Origin: GCA-2709075 sp964492555
GTDB taxonomy: Bacteria; Pseudomonadota; Alphaproteobacteria; MPNO01; UBA2964
DNA length: 62,339 nucleotides
NCBI GenBank assembly: GCA_964492555.1
Contig: CAZBKQ010000010.1
Coordinates: 1 to 62,339, forward strand
Direction: 5' to 3'
The notes beneath the pieces are model-generated. The model was not told the origin of the DNA. It ran no database searches and worked only from the letters and a program-made list of their open reading frames with translations. Positions 17,777 through 25,582 of this stretch are shown here, one piece after another; positions within the stretch are counted from its first letter, which is position 1; every line of letters begins with the position of its first letter. The position numbers and the translations under genes are program-made.

Positions 17777-18550
17777 ATGACAGTTAAAACGGAAACGCTC
17801 TCCATCCAGGGGGTTGAGGTCCCGGTGACCCGACAGGGTTCGGGCAAGCCGCTATTCCTGCTGCACGGTGGCGGCGGGCCGGTCAGCGCCCTGCCCTTTG
17901 CCGCAAAACTCGCCGAGCAATTCGAGATTATAGAGCCGACGCATCCCGGTTTTAACGGAACCGCCGTTCCGGATCATTTCGACGGCATGCCGGATCTGGT
18001 TTTTGCCTATCTGGATATTATCGACGCGCTGAAGCTTGAAGACGCGGTAATCCTCGGTATTTCCATGGGAGGCTGGTTGGCGGCGGAGCTTTGCGTTCTG
18101 CCCCAAATGCCGTTTTCGAAACTCATCATGGTCGATGCCGTCGGGGTCCGGACCGGCCCGCCCACCAAGCGTAATATCGCTGATATCTTTGCCCTGCCCG
18201 GCCCGGAACTGGCCAAGGCAATGTGGCATGACCCCACCCGCGCGCCCAACCCGATGGATATGACGGATGAGCAGGCGACGATTGCCGCCGGTAACCGGAT
18301 CGCACTGGCGCTTTATGGCTGGGAGCCGTTTCTGCATAACCCCAAATTGCCCAACCGTCTGCACCGTATCCGTATTCCGACCCGGTTTATCTGGGGGGAA
18401 AGCGACGGTCTGGTGACGATCGAATATGGCAAAACCTATGCCGATATGATCGATGGGGCGGACTTCGTGACTATCCCCGAGGCGGGCCATTCGCCGCAGG
18501 CCGAACAGCCCGAACTGTTCGTCAAACATGTCGTCGATTTCGCGGGGTAA
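17777..18550 (+). CDS. alpha/beta hydrolase
   Basis: A 257-residue alpha/beta-hydrolase fold protein. LLHGGGGP gives the oxyanion hole, ILGISMGGWLAAE the nucleophile elbow (GxSxGG), WGESDGLV the acid and PEAGHSPQAEQP the His. The small cap domain and length fit meta-cleavage-product or amide/ester hydrolases. NicD, the N-formylmaleamate deformylase of nicotinate catabolism, is also an alpha/beta hydrolase found with a molybdenum hydroxylase, so a deformylase role is a possibility, not a claim. It lies 56 bp after the molybdenum subunit and 11 bp before the flavin oxidoreductase gene. Confidence 0.88.
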   Translation: MTVKTETLSIQGVEVPVTRQGSGKPLFLLHGGGGPVSALPFAAKLAEQFEIIEPTHPGFNGTAVPDHFDGMPDLVFAYLDIIDALKLEDAVILGISMGGWLAAELCVLPQMPFSKLIMVDAVGVRTGPPTKRNIADIFALPGPELAKAMWHDPTRAPNPMDMTDEQATIAAGNRIALALYGWEPFLHNPKLPNRLHRIRIPTRFIWGESDGLVTIEYGKTYADMIDGADFVTIPEAGHSPQAEQPELFVKHVVDFAG

Positions 18551-18561
18551 GGAGCAAGAAA

Positions 18562-19946
18562 ATGCGTGTTTACTGGTTTACCGAAGACGCCTATCCCGAC
18601 CTGCCGGATCAGGAAACCTATGATTCGATCCGTGTGGATCTCGCCAACAGCAATTTCGACCCCGAACGCGGTTATGAGTTGTACAACTGGTATCTCGATC
18701 TCTGGTGCAAGGCAGAGGAGATGGGGTTCGACATCATGAATAACGAACACCATCAGACCGCGACCTGCATGGTGCCGGCAGCGCCTCTGATGCTTTCCAT
18801 TCTGGCGCGCGAAACCAGTACCGCGCGGCTCTGCATTCTCGGCAATCCCATTGGCAACCGCCGCAATCCGATCCGCGTCGCGGAAGAGATGGCGATGATC
18901 GACGTTATCTCAAAGGGCCGTCTTGATTGCGGGTTTGTGCGCGGCGTGCCGTTTGAAGCGGCGCCGGCGAACCGGTCCCCCATCCGGGGCAGCCAACGCG
19001 TCTGGGAAGCACATGACCTGATTTTGAAATGCTGGACGACCCATGACGGGCCGTTCAATTTCGAAGGGCGCTGGTTCCAAGGCCGCCAGATCAATATCTG
19101 GCCCCGCCCCTATCAGCAGCCGCATCCCCCGGTCTGGATTACCACTGGCGGCCGGACCAGCACCCCGCCTGTGGTAAAAAATAAATATGTCGGGGCGGTG
19201 TTTCTTGCCGGTTATCCGCGTATCCGCTCGATCTTTGACGGTTATCGCGAAGACTGGGCCGAAATGCATGGCGGGATGGCGCCTCTCGACCGGCTGGCCT
19301 ATCTGGCGTTGATTTATGTCGCCGATGATGAGCAAAAGGCCAAGGAAGGCGCGGACAAGCTGATGTGGTACATGCACGCGAACAAGGTCGCGCCGCAATG
19401 GGCCAACCCGCCCGGCTATCATCCGCCGCAACTGGCGGGCGCCGTCATGAAAGGTGCCGGTGGTCCGGGAATACCGCTTTCAACCACACTGGATGAGCAG
19501 ATCGCCCGGGGTAATTTCTTCGTCGGCACGCCTGATCAGGTTTATGAACAGCTCAAGGCCTTCTGGGAATATTCCGGCGGATTCGGCAATCTCCTGATGA
19601 TGGGCCAGGCCGGGTTCCTGACGGAGGCGGAGACGCTCCGCTCCATGGAGCTGTTTTCCAAGGAAGTGAACCCGCGCCTTGAGGCGTTGGAGAATAGTTG
19701 GGATACCGAAGAGCTTTGGGAATTCAGCAAGGCCCAACCGGTCAANNNNNNNNNNNNNNNNNNNNNNNNNNNNNNNNNNNNNNNNNNNNNNNNNNNNNNN
19801 NNNNNNNNNNNNNNNNNNNNNNNNNNNNNNNNNNNNNNNNNNNNNAGAATAGTTGGGATACCGAAGAGCTTTGGGAATTCAGCAAGGCCCAACCGGTCAA
19901 GGACAATGTGCCGATGGACGGTTTCGGAATGGAATTTGTTCGCTAG
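18562..19946 (+). CDS. luciferase-like (LLM class) flavin-dependent oxidoreductase; contains an artefactual scaffold gap
   Basis: A bacterial-luciferase-like monooxygenase using reduced flavin. The TIM-barrel features are clear: MGFDIMNNEHHQT, RRNPIRVAEEMAMIDVIS, GRLDCGFVRG and VWITTGGRTS. A 100-N run at 19746-19845 interrupts the last 30 codons, but the 55 bases before and after it are identical. Removing the Ns and one copy gives a continuous ending (KAQPVKDNVPMDGFGMEFVR, stop TAG at 19944-19946) and a protein of about 410 residues, normal for the family. The ribosome site is GGAG just upstream of the ATG. It sits between the hydrolase and the amidase, in the same operon. Confidence 0.9.
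19691..19745 (+). repeat. 55-bp direct duplicate, left copy, flanking a gap
   Basis: Identical to 19846-19900. Exact length 55 matches the overlap that a de Bruijn assembler leaves at contig ends with k=55. Confidence 0.9.
19746..19845. other. assembly gap (100 N), probably zero-length in reality
   Basis: Both flanks are the same 55 bases (19691-19745 and 19846-19900), so the contigs very likely overlap here and the N run is spurious. Confidence 0.9.
19846..19900 (+). repeat. 55-bp direct duplicate, right copy, flanking a gap
   Basis: Second copy of 19691-19745. Collapsing the two restores a continuous reading frame in the flavin oxidoreductase gene. Confidence 0.9.
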
Positions 19947-19964
19947 GATAGAGAGGAAACAGTT

Positions 19965-21332
19965 ATGTCAGTCGAGTTTTCGCTTGAGAAATTGAAAGCC
20001 CAGCGTTGTTCATTTGCAGAATTGCGCCCGAAATTCACGGATGGTTCTGATAAACCGTCGGCGGCTCTTGAACGCTGTATCGAAAAGATAGAGGCAATCG
20101 AAGGCGATGTCGGCGCGTTCGTTGCCACCGATCTTGAAAGCGCTCGGAAAGAAGCGGCTGAATCGGACGCAAGATGGGCGGCGGGCGCGGCACTATCGGC
20201 GATCGACGGTATGCCGGTCGGGATCAAGGACGTCATGGAAACCGCCAACATGCCGACCGAACAGGGTTCTCCCCTGTTCGAAGGCTGGCGTGGCGGGCGC
20301 GATTGCGCCGCTGTGGCCGCCCTGCGTGAGGCCGGGGCCGTCATCGTTGCCAAAACCGTCACAACCGAATTTGCCGCTACTCAGCCTCGGGGTACCAAAA
20401 ACCCCTGGGATTTATCACGCACGCCGGGCGGTTCCAGCAGCGGGTCCGCCGCTTCCGTCGGGATCGGCATGTTGTCTGGCGCGTTGGGCTCGCAGGTCAT
20501 CGGTTCGATCATCCGGCCGGCCAGCTTTTGTGGCGCTGTCGGTTACAAGCCGAGCGTCGGCGGGGTCAATCGCGGGGGCAGTTTCGACGGATTCAGCCAG
20601 AGCTGTACCGGCGCCCTCGGCGCCACTCTGGCCGATAGCTGGAATATGATCCGCGCTATTTCCGCCCGGGCCGGCGGCGATGCGGGCTATATCGGTGTGA
20701 CGGGCCCTCTGGAAATGCCGGCGGCGCAAAAGCCGGCCAGGATCGCCGTGCTGGAAACCTCCGGCTGGGACGCCGCGGATGACAGCGCCAAAACCGCGCT
20801 TGGCGAGGCGCTGGTGAAACTGAGTGCGGCGGGCATTACGCTGGCCAATCGCAAGGACAATGACACGGCGGCGGCGGTAGAGGATGCAATTGCCGATTCC
20901 GTGCCGATATCCCGGGACATCAATGCCTGGGAAGGACGCTGGCCGCTTAACACCTACGCGCGCGACATGGACGCCTCGAAACTGTCGCAGCCGTCGCGCG
21001 ACCGTCTCGAAGACGCGAACAAGATGACGCAGGAACAATATGCGGCTCTGGTCGCCCGGCGGGTGGAGGCGCGTCAGGTCTATTCCGCCGCGCAAAATGA
21101 ATTCGATGTCTGCGTGACCCTTTCGGCAACCGGTGCCGCGCCGGTCGGTCTGGAATCGACCGGCAATCCGGTATTCACCGTACCTACCTCTATGTTGGGA
21201 ATTCCGACGGTGTCCCTCCCCGTTATGGAATGTGACGGGATGCCGCTCGGGCTTCAGGTGATGGGTTTCGAAGGACGCGATGCCGATCTGTTCGCCGCCG
21301 CCGCCGCGATTGAGGAAATCCTGAATTCCTGA
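19965..21332 (+). CDS. amidase (amidase-signature family)
   Basis: A 455-residue amidase-signature enzyme. The Lys of the Ser-Ser-Lys triad is in GMPVGIKDVMET, the glycine/serine loop is TPGGSSSGSAASVG, and the nucleophile segment is GSQVIGSIIRPASFCG, somewhat different from the usual GTDTGGSIRxPA. The C terminus (GIPTVSLPVMECDGMPLGLQVMG) is typical. AGAGGAAAC precedes the ATG. As the last gene before tRNA-Ser in the operon starting near 14830, it may hydrolyse an amide intermediate of the island's pathway (inference). GatA is unlikely because GatB and GatC are absent. Confidence 0.9.
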   Translation: MSVEFSLEKLKAQRCSFAELRPKFTDGSDKPSAALERCIEKIEAIEGDVGAFVATDLESARKEAAESDARWAAGAALSAIDGMPVGIKDVMETANMPTEQGSPLFEGWRGGRDCAAVAALREAGAVIVAKTVTTEFAATQPRGTKNPWDLSRTPGGSSSGSAASVGIGMLSGALGSQVIGSIIRPASFCGAVGYKPSVGGVNRGGSFDGFSQSCTGALGATLADSWNMIRAISARAGGDAGYIGVTGPLEMPAAQKPARIAVLETSGWDAADDSAKTALGEALVKLSAAGITLANRKDNDTAAAVEDAIADSVPISRDINAWEGRWPLNTYARDMDASKLSQPSRDRLEDANKMTQEQYAALVARRVEARQVYSAAQNEFDVCVTLSATGAAPVGLESTGNPVFTVPTSMLGIPTVSLPVMECDGMPLGLQVMGFEGRDADLFAAAAAIEEILNS

Positions 21333-21380
21333 CGGATTTCCTTGGATTAATTCCGGATTTCCCGTAAATCAGGGCGCAAC

Positions 21381-21470
21381 GGACGGGTGGCCGAGCGGTT
21401 GAAGGCACTGGTCTTGAAAACCAGCAGGCGTGCAAGCGTCTCGTGGGTTCGAATCCCACCCCGTCCGCCA
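21381..21470 (+). tRNA. tRNA-Ser (anticodon TGA)
   Basis: A 90-base tRNA with encoded CCA. Acceptor arms GGACGGG/CCCGTCC pair, the anticodon loop is CTTGAAA with anticodon TGA, a long variable arm typical of serine tRNAs is present, and the T loop reads GGTTCGAATCC. A T8 run follows at 21498-21505. Confidence 0.95.
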
Positions 21471-21497
21471 TGCCCCTTTGACGGATTTTTGACCATA

Positions 21498-21505
21498 TTT
21501 TTTTT
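21498..21505 (+). terminator. T-tract after tRNA-Ser
   Basis: Eight consecutive T about 28 bases after the tRNA end. Likely marks transcript termination of the tRNA; no strong hairpin precedes it. Confidence 0.4.
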
Positions 21506-21523
21506 GGGTTTAGATACAAATTC

Positions 21524-21552
21524 CCAATAGCGTCATTCTGTTTTCCTATTGG
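21524..21552. promoter_or_regulatory. inverted repeat upstream of the BLUF gene
   Basis: CCAATAG (21524-21530) and CTATTGG (21546-21552) are perfect inverted repeats separated by 15 bases and end six bases before the AAGGAG ribosome site. It could be an operator or a translational hairpin for the photoreceptor gene. Confidence 0.35.
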
Positions 21553-21570
21553 CAACGAAAGGAGAGCGGG

Positions 21571-22029
21571 ATGACCAATATCGAAGAAAACGCGATACCG
21601 GATCTGGTTCAGGCGATTTACGTCAGTGCGGCCAGAAAAGAGATGAACGAGGCCGAACTCGCGGAAATCCTCGCGAAAGCGCGCCGGAAGAACGAGGGCT
21701 GCGGTGTAACCGGCATGCTGCTGTACAATGCCGGTTCCTTCATCCAGATACTTGAAGGGCCGGAGGTCCCCATCCGCGAGCTTGTCGGGGTCATCAAGCA
21801 GGATCAGCGGCACCACAATTTCAAACTGCTCTTTGAAGATCGCGTCGACGAACGGGACTTTGAAAACTGGTCGATGGGGTTTGTGGATATGACCGGACTA
21901 GTCTCGCAGTTTCGTGGCTTTGTCGATTATCAGAGTTTCGCGAATAATGGATTTACCGATGGCAAGCTCGCGCGGAAGGTCCTGAAACAATTCAAAGACG
22001 GCACCTGGCGGCAATATAGCGCGGCCTGA
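21571..22029 (+). CDS. single-domain BLUF blue-light sensor
   Basis: A 152-residue short BLUF protein binding FAD. All residues needed for the photocycle align with AppA: the Tyr in AIYVSAARK, the Asn in RKNEGCGVTG, the Gln in GSFIQILEG and the Trp/Met pair in FENWSMGF. No output domain follows; about 40 helical residues form the C terminus, so signalling must be through protein contacts. A good AAAGGAG site precedes the ATG. The neighbours are tRNA-Ser upstream and gluQ on the other strand, giving no partner. Light-regulated output is unknown. Confidence 0.92.
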   Translation: MTNIEENAIPDLVQAIYVSAARKEMNEAELAEILAKARRKNEGCGVTGMLLYNAGSFIQILEGPEVPIRELVGVIKQDQRHHNFKLLFEDRVDERDFENWSMGFVDMTGLVSQFRGFVDYQSFANNGFTDGKLARKVLKQFKDGTWRQYSAA

Positions 22030-22080
22030 GCAAACTTATCGTACGGGCTTTAACCTTGTTTCGGCAGGACGAAGCGCGGA

Positions 22081-22923
22081 TCAGGAATATTCCTCGATCA
22101 TGTCCAGGATGCCTTCCGGTTTTAGCCCCTGTTCCCGCAATGACCGTATCGTCTGCGCCTTGTCGCGTTTCGCGAGGCGCTTGCCACCTTTGTCTGTCAA
22201 AAGCGGGTGATGAAAATATTCCGGCGTGTCGAGACCAAGTAATTTCTGCAGCAACCGGTGAATATCGGTTGCCGGAATCAAATCCTCTCCGCGCGTGACG
22301 AGGGTAACACCCTGCAAATGATCGTCGAGCGTAACGGAGAGATGATAGCTGGTGGGGGTATCCTTGCGGGCGATGACCACATTGCCATGGGATAAGGGGT
22401 CGGCGGTGATCTCACCCAGTTTCCGGTCATGCCAGCGCAAGGTACCCGCCCGCCTTACCGCTTCCGCCATATCCAGCCGCATTGCCGGCTTCTCGCCCCG
22501 CGCCAACCTGTCTTCCCTCTCGGCCGGGCTCATGTCCCTGCAAGTACCGGGATAGACCACCCCGTCGGCGCCATGCGGCGCGCCGCCCGCCCGGTCGATT
22601 TCAGCCTGGATTTCAGCACGCGTGCAAAAACAGGGATAGAGCAGCCCTTCCTTCCGAAGCCAGTCGATCGCGGCCGCATAGTAATCCATATGTTCCGATT
22701 GGCGGCGGACGGGTTCTTCCCAGCGAAGTCCGAGCCATTGAAGGTCTTCATAAATCGCCTGTTCGAACTCTGCGCGGCAGCGCCCCCGGTCGATATCCTC
22801 AATACGCAGAATGAACCGGCCATCCGCCTCTTGCGCCTGACGCGCCGCGAACAGGGCCGAATAGGCGTGACCGAGATGCAGATAGCCGGTCGGGCTCGGC
22901 GCGAAACGGGTGACTATGCTCAT
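22081..22923 (-). CDS. gluQ: glutamyl-Q tRNA(Asp) synthetase
   Basis: A 280-residue truncated GluRS paralogue that attaches Glu to queuosine in tRNA-Asp (GluQ-RS). APSPTGYLHLGHAY has the HIGH-type motif, LRIEDIDRGR the conserved core, and KRLAKRDKAQ replaces KMSKS. The anticodon-binding domain of GluRS is absent, as expected. A Cys pair (PCFC) with further ligands may bind zinc. DUF952 lies 6 bp upstream on the same strand, an order often seen in alphaproteobacteria. Confidence 0.94.
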   Translation of the reverse strand: MSIVTRFAPSPTGYLHLGHAYSALFAARQAQEADGRFILRIEDIDRGRCRAEFEQAIYEDLQWLGLRWEEPVRRQSEHMDYYAAAIDWLRKEGLLYPCFCTRAEIQAEIDRAGGAPHGADGVVYPGTCRDMSPAEREDRLARGEKPAMRLDMAEAVRRAGTLRWHDRKLGEITADPLSHGNVVIARKDTPTSYHLSVTLDDHLQGVTLVTRGEDLIPATDIHRLLQKLLGLDTPEYFHHPLLTDKGGKRLAKRDKAQTIRSLREQGLKPEGILDMIEEYS

Positions 22924-22929
22924 TCAGAC

Positions 22930-23277
22930 TCAAAAGTTTACAGGAAAAACATGTTTTCCGTTCGAACTCAGCGGCAAGGGGTCGGCGGCAATAACCGCCG
23001 CCACGGGAAGATCGCCATAGAGATGGGGAAACAGCGCGCCGGCCCGTGATTCTTCCCACTTCAACGCCTCGCCCAGCACGTCTGGATCGACAGTCAGGAG
23101 CAACAACCCGTTCTGCCCCGCGCGGTGCTTGGCCGCGCTTTCGACGATTTGGTCCCTGGTGGAAAAATGGATAAACCCGTCCGCCTGATCCTGTGATGAT
23201 CCAGGATAGGAACCGCTTGCTTGCGCGGCCTCCCATTCTTCTTTTCGGCACATGTGAAAAATCGGCTGAGATGTCAT
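22930..23277 (-). CDS. DUF952 family protein
   Basis: A 115-residue protein of the DUF952 family. The signature pieces are IFHMCRKEEWEAAQ, DGFIHFSTRDQI and FPHLYGDLPVAAV. The fold is related to glutathione S-transferase-like/ADP-ribosyl-type small domains, but no activity is established. It is cotranscribed with gluQ (6-bp gap) and divergent from the short hypothetical gene at 23325. Confidence 0.88.
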   Translation of the reverse strand: MTSQPIFHMCRKEEWEAAQASGSYPGSSQDQADGFIHFSTRDQIVESAAKHRAGQNGLLLLTVDPDVLGEALKWEESRAGALFPHLYGDLPVAAVIAADPLPLSSNGKHVFPVNF

Positions 23278-23310
23278 AAAGTTGTCGTCCTCAATAGAAT
23301 TCCGAACAAC

Positions 23311-23316
23311 TATAAT
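23311..23316 (+). promoter_or_regulatory. -10 box (TATAAT) for a probable leaderless transcript
   Basis: A perfect TATAAT ends eight bases before the ATG at 23325, and no Shine-Dalgarno sequence is present. This arrangement predicts transcription starting at or within a base or two of the ATG. A canonical -35 at 17-bp spacing is not evident. Confidence 0.5.
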
Positions 23317-23324
23317 GGTGCATC

Positions 23325-23666
23325 ATGCCGCCTAAAAGAAATCCGTTGAAACTCAACAAGCTGCAACTCAAGACTCTGACGATATTTCAGCAACTGGCCA
23401 AATCGCCGGAGACCTCGTCTCGTAACGAGAGCAACGAGGCCTTGCTGACCAGTATGCCGAACCCGCACGGCAATCATTTCCATTGCGGCGATGCGGTTGT
23501 GCTGGCCAGTGACGCGACAGGTCTTAAGAATGAAGCTGTCTGGAAGGCGCTTGAACGGAAAGGGCTTGCTCGCGCAATGTATCCTTTCGGGGTGACACTG
23601 ACGCAGGACGGCGAGCAGTACGATACAGGGCTTTCGGACAAGATCTTGCATCGCGCGGATCACTAG
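23325..23666 (+). CDS. conserved hypothetical protein (113 aa)
   Basis: Not recognised. The protein is basic at its N terminus (PPKRNPLKLNKLQLKTL), with a central HGNHFHCGDAVVLASDA and a winged-helix-like ending (ALERKGLARAMYPFGVTLT). It could be a small DNA-binding or metal-binding (HxHC) protein, but this is only a guess. It starts eight bases after a TATAAT and lacks a ribosome site. It lies 11 bp before the extradiol dioxygenase gene and is probably cotranscribed, which would put the dioxygenase under this promoter. Confidence 0.7.
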   Translation: MPPKRNPLKLNKLQLKTLTIFQQLAKSPETSSRNESNEALLTSMPNPHGNHFHCGDAVVLASDATGLKNEAVWKALERKGLARAMYPFGVTLTQDGEQYDTGLSDKILHRADH

Positions 23667-23677
23667 GGGAGGACGGC

Positions 23678-24757
23678 ATGGCCGGCAAGAATGACCAGAC
23701 AATTCTCGGCGGGGTGTTTATGGCGCACGCGCCGCAGTTCTTTACCTTGCCGCCGAGCGAGGACAAGAAGACCGTTATCCGGGTCAAGCGCCTCGCGCGA
23801 GAAAACGGCAAGAAACTAAAGGCGCTAAAACCCGATCTGATCGTTACCGTGTCGAACGACCACGCCAATCAGTTCGCGCTGCATTGCGTGCCGCCTTTCG
23901 CAATCCATCGCGGTAATGTTGCGCGCGGGACCTTCGCGGGGAGGTCATTTGAGCACAAGATCGCCAGTGATGAGGCAACATTGCTGATCCGCTATCTCTA
24001 TGCCGAAGGGTATGACGTTTCCTATACCAGCACGGCGGAGGTCGAATACTCGCTTGGTATCCCGCTCGATTTTCTCGATGTCGGGGATATTCCGATCCTG
24101 CCGGTCTTCGTCAATGCCTATGTACCGCCGCAACCCCGGATGGAACGCTGCTACGCGCTTGGAGAGGCGATCGCGCGTGGTCTCGCGGTCCAAGGGCTGA
24201 AAGTCGTCGTGATGGTTAGCGGCGGGATGTCGCATTTTCCCGGAACCGAACGGTATTCGACTCCTGATCTGGAATTCGACCGGAAGGCGCTTGCCGAAAT
24301 GGCGGATGGCAATTTGCGCTATCTGCTGGCGCTTGACGAAAAGCGGCTGGACGATACCGGCAATATCGAACTGCGCTGCTGGGGTGTCGGGGCCGGCATG
24401 CTGGGCGAACGCAAGCCGGACAAGATATCCCTCGACCCGAGCTGGCATCATAATTACGCGACACTCGCCTGGTGGTCCCAGGAACAGGCTCCGGTGTTTG
24501 AGCCGCATTACCCCGCGATCGCGCCGGAGCGTCTGAACCTTACTGTTATTCTCCACCGCCTCGCGAATGACGCGACAGAGCGTGATCGCTACGCCGCCGA
24601 TCCAAAGGCGTATGTGAAGGGGCTTGATATCAAACCGGCGGAGAAAAAAGCGTTGATCGAATTGTCGGACGAAAAATTCATCAGTATGGGCGTTCATCCC
24701 TTTATGTCATTCATGGCGCGTCTTCATATCGAGCGCGCGCAAAGAAACAGCAAATAG
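23678..24757 (+). CDS. class III extradiol ring-cleavage dioxygenase, LigB-LigA fusion (copy 1)
   Basis: A 359-residue protein with a LigB-type catalytic domain (about 1-270) and a LigA-like helical domain (about 285-350), as in gallate/methylgallate-type fused enzymes. Fe(II) ligands by alignment with protocatechuate 4,5-dioxygenase LigB: His17 (MAHAPQ), His62 (SNDHANQF) and Glu231 (GNIELRCWG). His186 in SGGMSHFPG is the catalytic base. The AGGGGAGG site supports the ATG. It would open a catecholic or gallate-like ring. A paralogue is at 59765. Confidence 0.92.
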   Translation: MAGKNDQTILGGVFMAHAPQFFTLPPSEDKKTVIRVKRLARENGKKLKALKPDLIVTVSNDHANQFALHCVPPFAIHRGNVARGTFAGRSFEHKIASDEATLLIRYLYAEGYDVSYTSTAEVEYSLGIPLDFLDVGDIPILPVFVNAYVPPQPRMERCYALGEAIARGLAVQGLKVVVMVSGGMSHFPGTERYSTPDLEFDRKALAEMADGNLRYLLALDEKRLDDTGNIELRCWGVGAGMLGERKPDKISLDPSWHHNYATLAWWSQEQAPVFEPHYPAIAPERLNLTVILHRLANDATERDRYAADPKAYVKGLDIKPAEKKALIELSDEKFISMGVHPFMSFMARLHIERAQRNSK

Positions 24758-24796
24758 GCTTATTATCTTACTATAGTAGTCGGAGGAGGTGCCGCG

Positions 24797-25054
24797 ATGT
24801 CTGATGGAAATATCGAGCCGCTGGTTCTTGATCTGGTGGAATTCGTGCTCTCGGGTCAGCGGTCCTATGACGAGGTGATGGAGGCCTGGCGGACCAACTG
24901 CCCCCGCCTGACCGTCTGGGAAGAGGCGGTTTCCCGCAATTTCGTCGTGTGCGACCGGGACGCTCGGGGAAACAGTGTTGTTCTTCCGACCAGTGCGGGA
25001 ATGGTGGCTCTGGAGAAGGCCAACCGCCGGAAAACGGTGCCGGACGCGGCCTAG
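24797..25054 (+). CDS. small hypothetical protein (85 aa)
   Basis: Not recognised. Acidic, with LVEFVLSGQRSYDEVMEAWRT, CPRLTVWEEAV and a C-terminal LPTSAGMVALEKANRR that looks like a winged-helix tail. A strong GGAGGAGG ribosome site precedes the ATG, and it lies 39 bp after the LigB-LigA gene, so it is likely its partner. The stop overlaps the convergent Rieske beta stop by four bases. Confidence 0.7.
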   Translation: MSDGNIEPLVLDLVEFVLSGQRSYDEVMEAWRTNCPRLTVWEEAVSRNFVVCDRDARGNSVVLPTSAGMVALEKANRRKTVPDAA

Positions 25055-25581
25055 ATCGGCACCGCCATCGCCTCAAAGGCGGAATCGCAATTGAGCAGAT
25101 TGACGCGCTTCAGGCGGATTTTAAAAGCGTCACCCGACTTCATCAGCCGGTGAAACTGATGTCCGGCGAATACACGCTGCACGTCCTGACGGTATTCGGT
25201 CATGCTCATCGTGCTGCTGACCAGATATTCCCCCGCTCCCTCGTCGGCATCCTCGACAATGACGTTGGACACCATATGCACCGTCCGTGATGGCGGGCTC
25301 TGCACATGGATGCGGGGATGTTCCAGCCGTTCGAAACGCGTGGTCATCAACTGCGCGTCATCGAAAAACAGGGAGGCCTGTTTATAGGGATCGGTCTGAT
25401 CGGGTGTCGCGGGTACCCAATAGGCCCCGTCTTCCGCAAAGAGATCCTTCCAGTCCCAGAATTGCCGCATATCGAGCAGCCGCGCCTCATGAATCAGGAA
25501 TAGCTCAAACGGTTCCCGGTCAATTCCTTTGACACCGCCGATCGACGGCGTGGCGGGGGTATTGAAAATCATTCCATCCAT
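25051..25581 (-). CDS. Rieske oxygenase beta subunit (copy 2)
   Basis: A 176-residue NTF2-like beta subunit. Indicators are EARLLDMRQFWDWKDLFAED, YWVPATPDQTDPYKQASLFFDD, HIQSPPSRTVHMVSNV-type sequence and the terminal KIRLKRVNLLNCDS. It is longer and clearly different from the copy at 12713, resembling benzoate/toluate or hydroxylated-aromatic dioxygenase small subunits. It directly follows the alpha subunit with a 1-bp gap. Confidence 0.92.
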   Translation of the reverse strand: MDGMIFNTPATPSIGGVKGIDREPFELFLIHEARLLDMRQFWDWKDLFAEDGAYWVPATPDQTDPYKQASLFFDDAQLMTTRFERLEHPRIHVQSPPSRTVHMVSNVIVEDADEGAGEYLVSSTMSMTEYRQDVQRVFAGHQFHRLMKSGDAFKIRLKRVNLLNCDSAFEAMAVPI

Positions 25582-25582
25582 A

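Noticed and set aside
19965..21332. Amidase as the GatA subunit of a tRNA amidotransferase
   Set aside because: gatB and gatC are absent, and the nucleophile segment differs from GatA.
24770..24777. Eight-base palindrome ACTATAGT before the small gene at 24797
   Set aside because: Too short and likely part of a -10 region; no second copy to support an operator.
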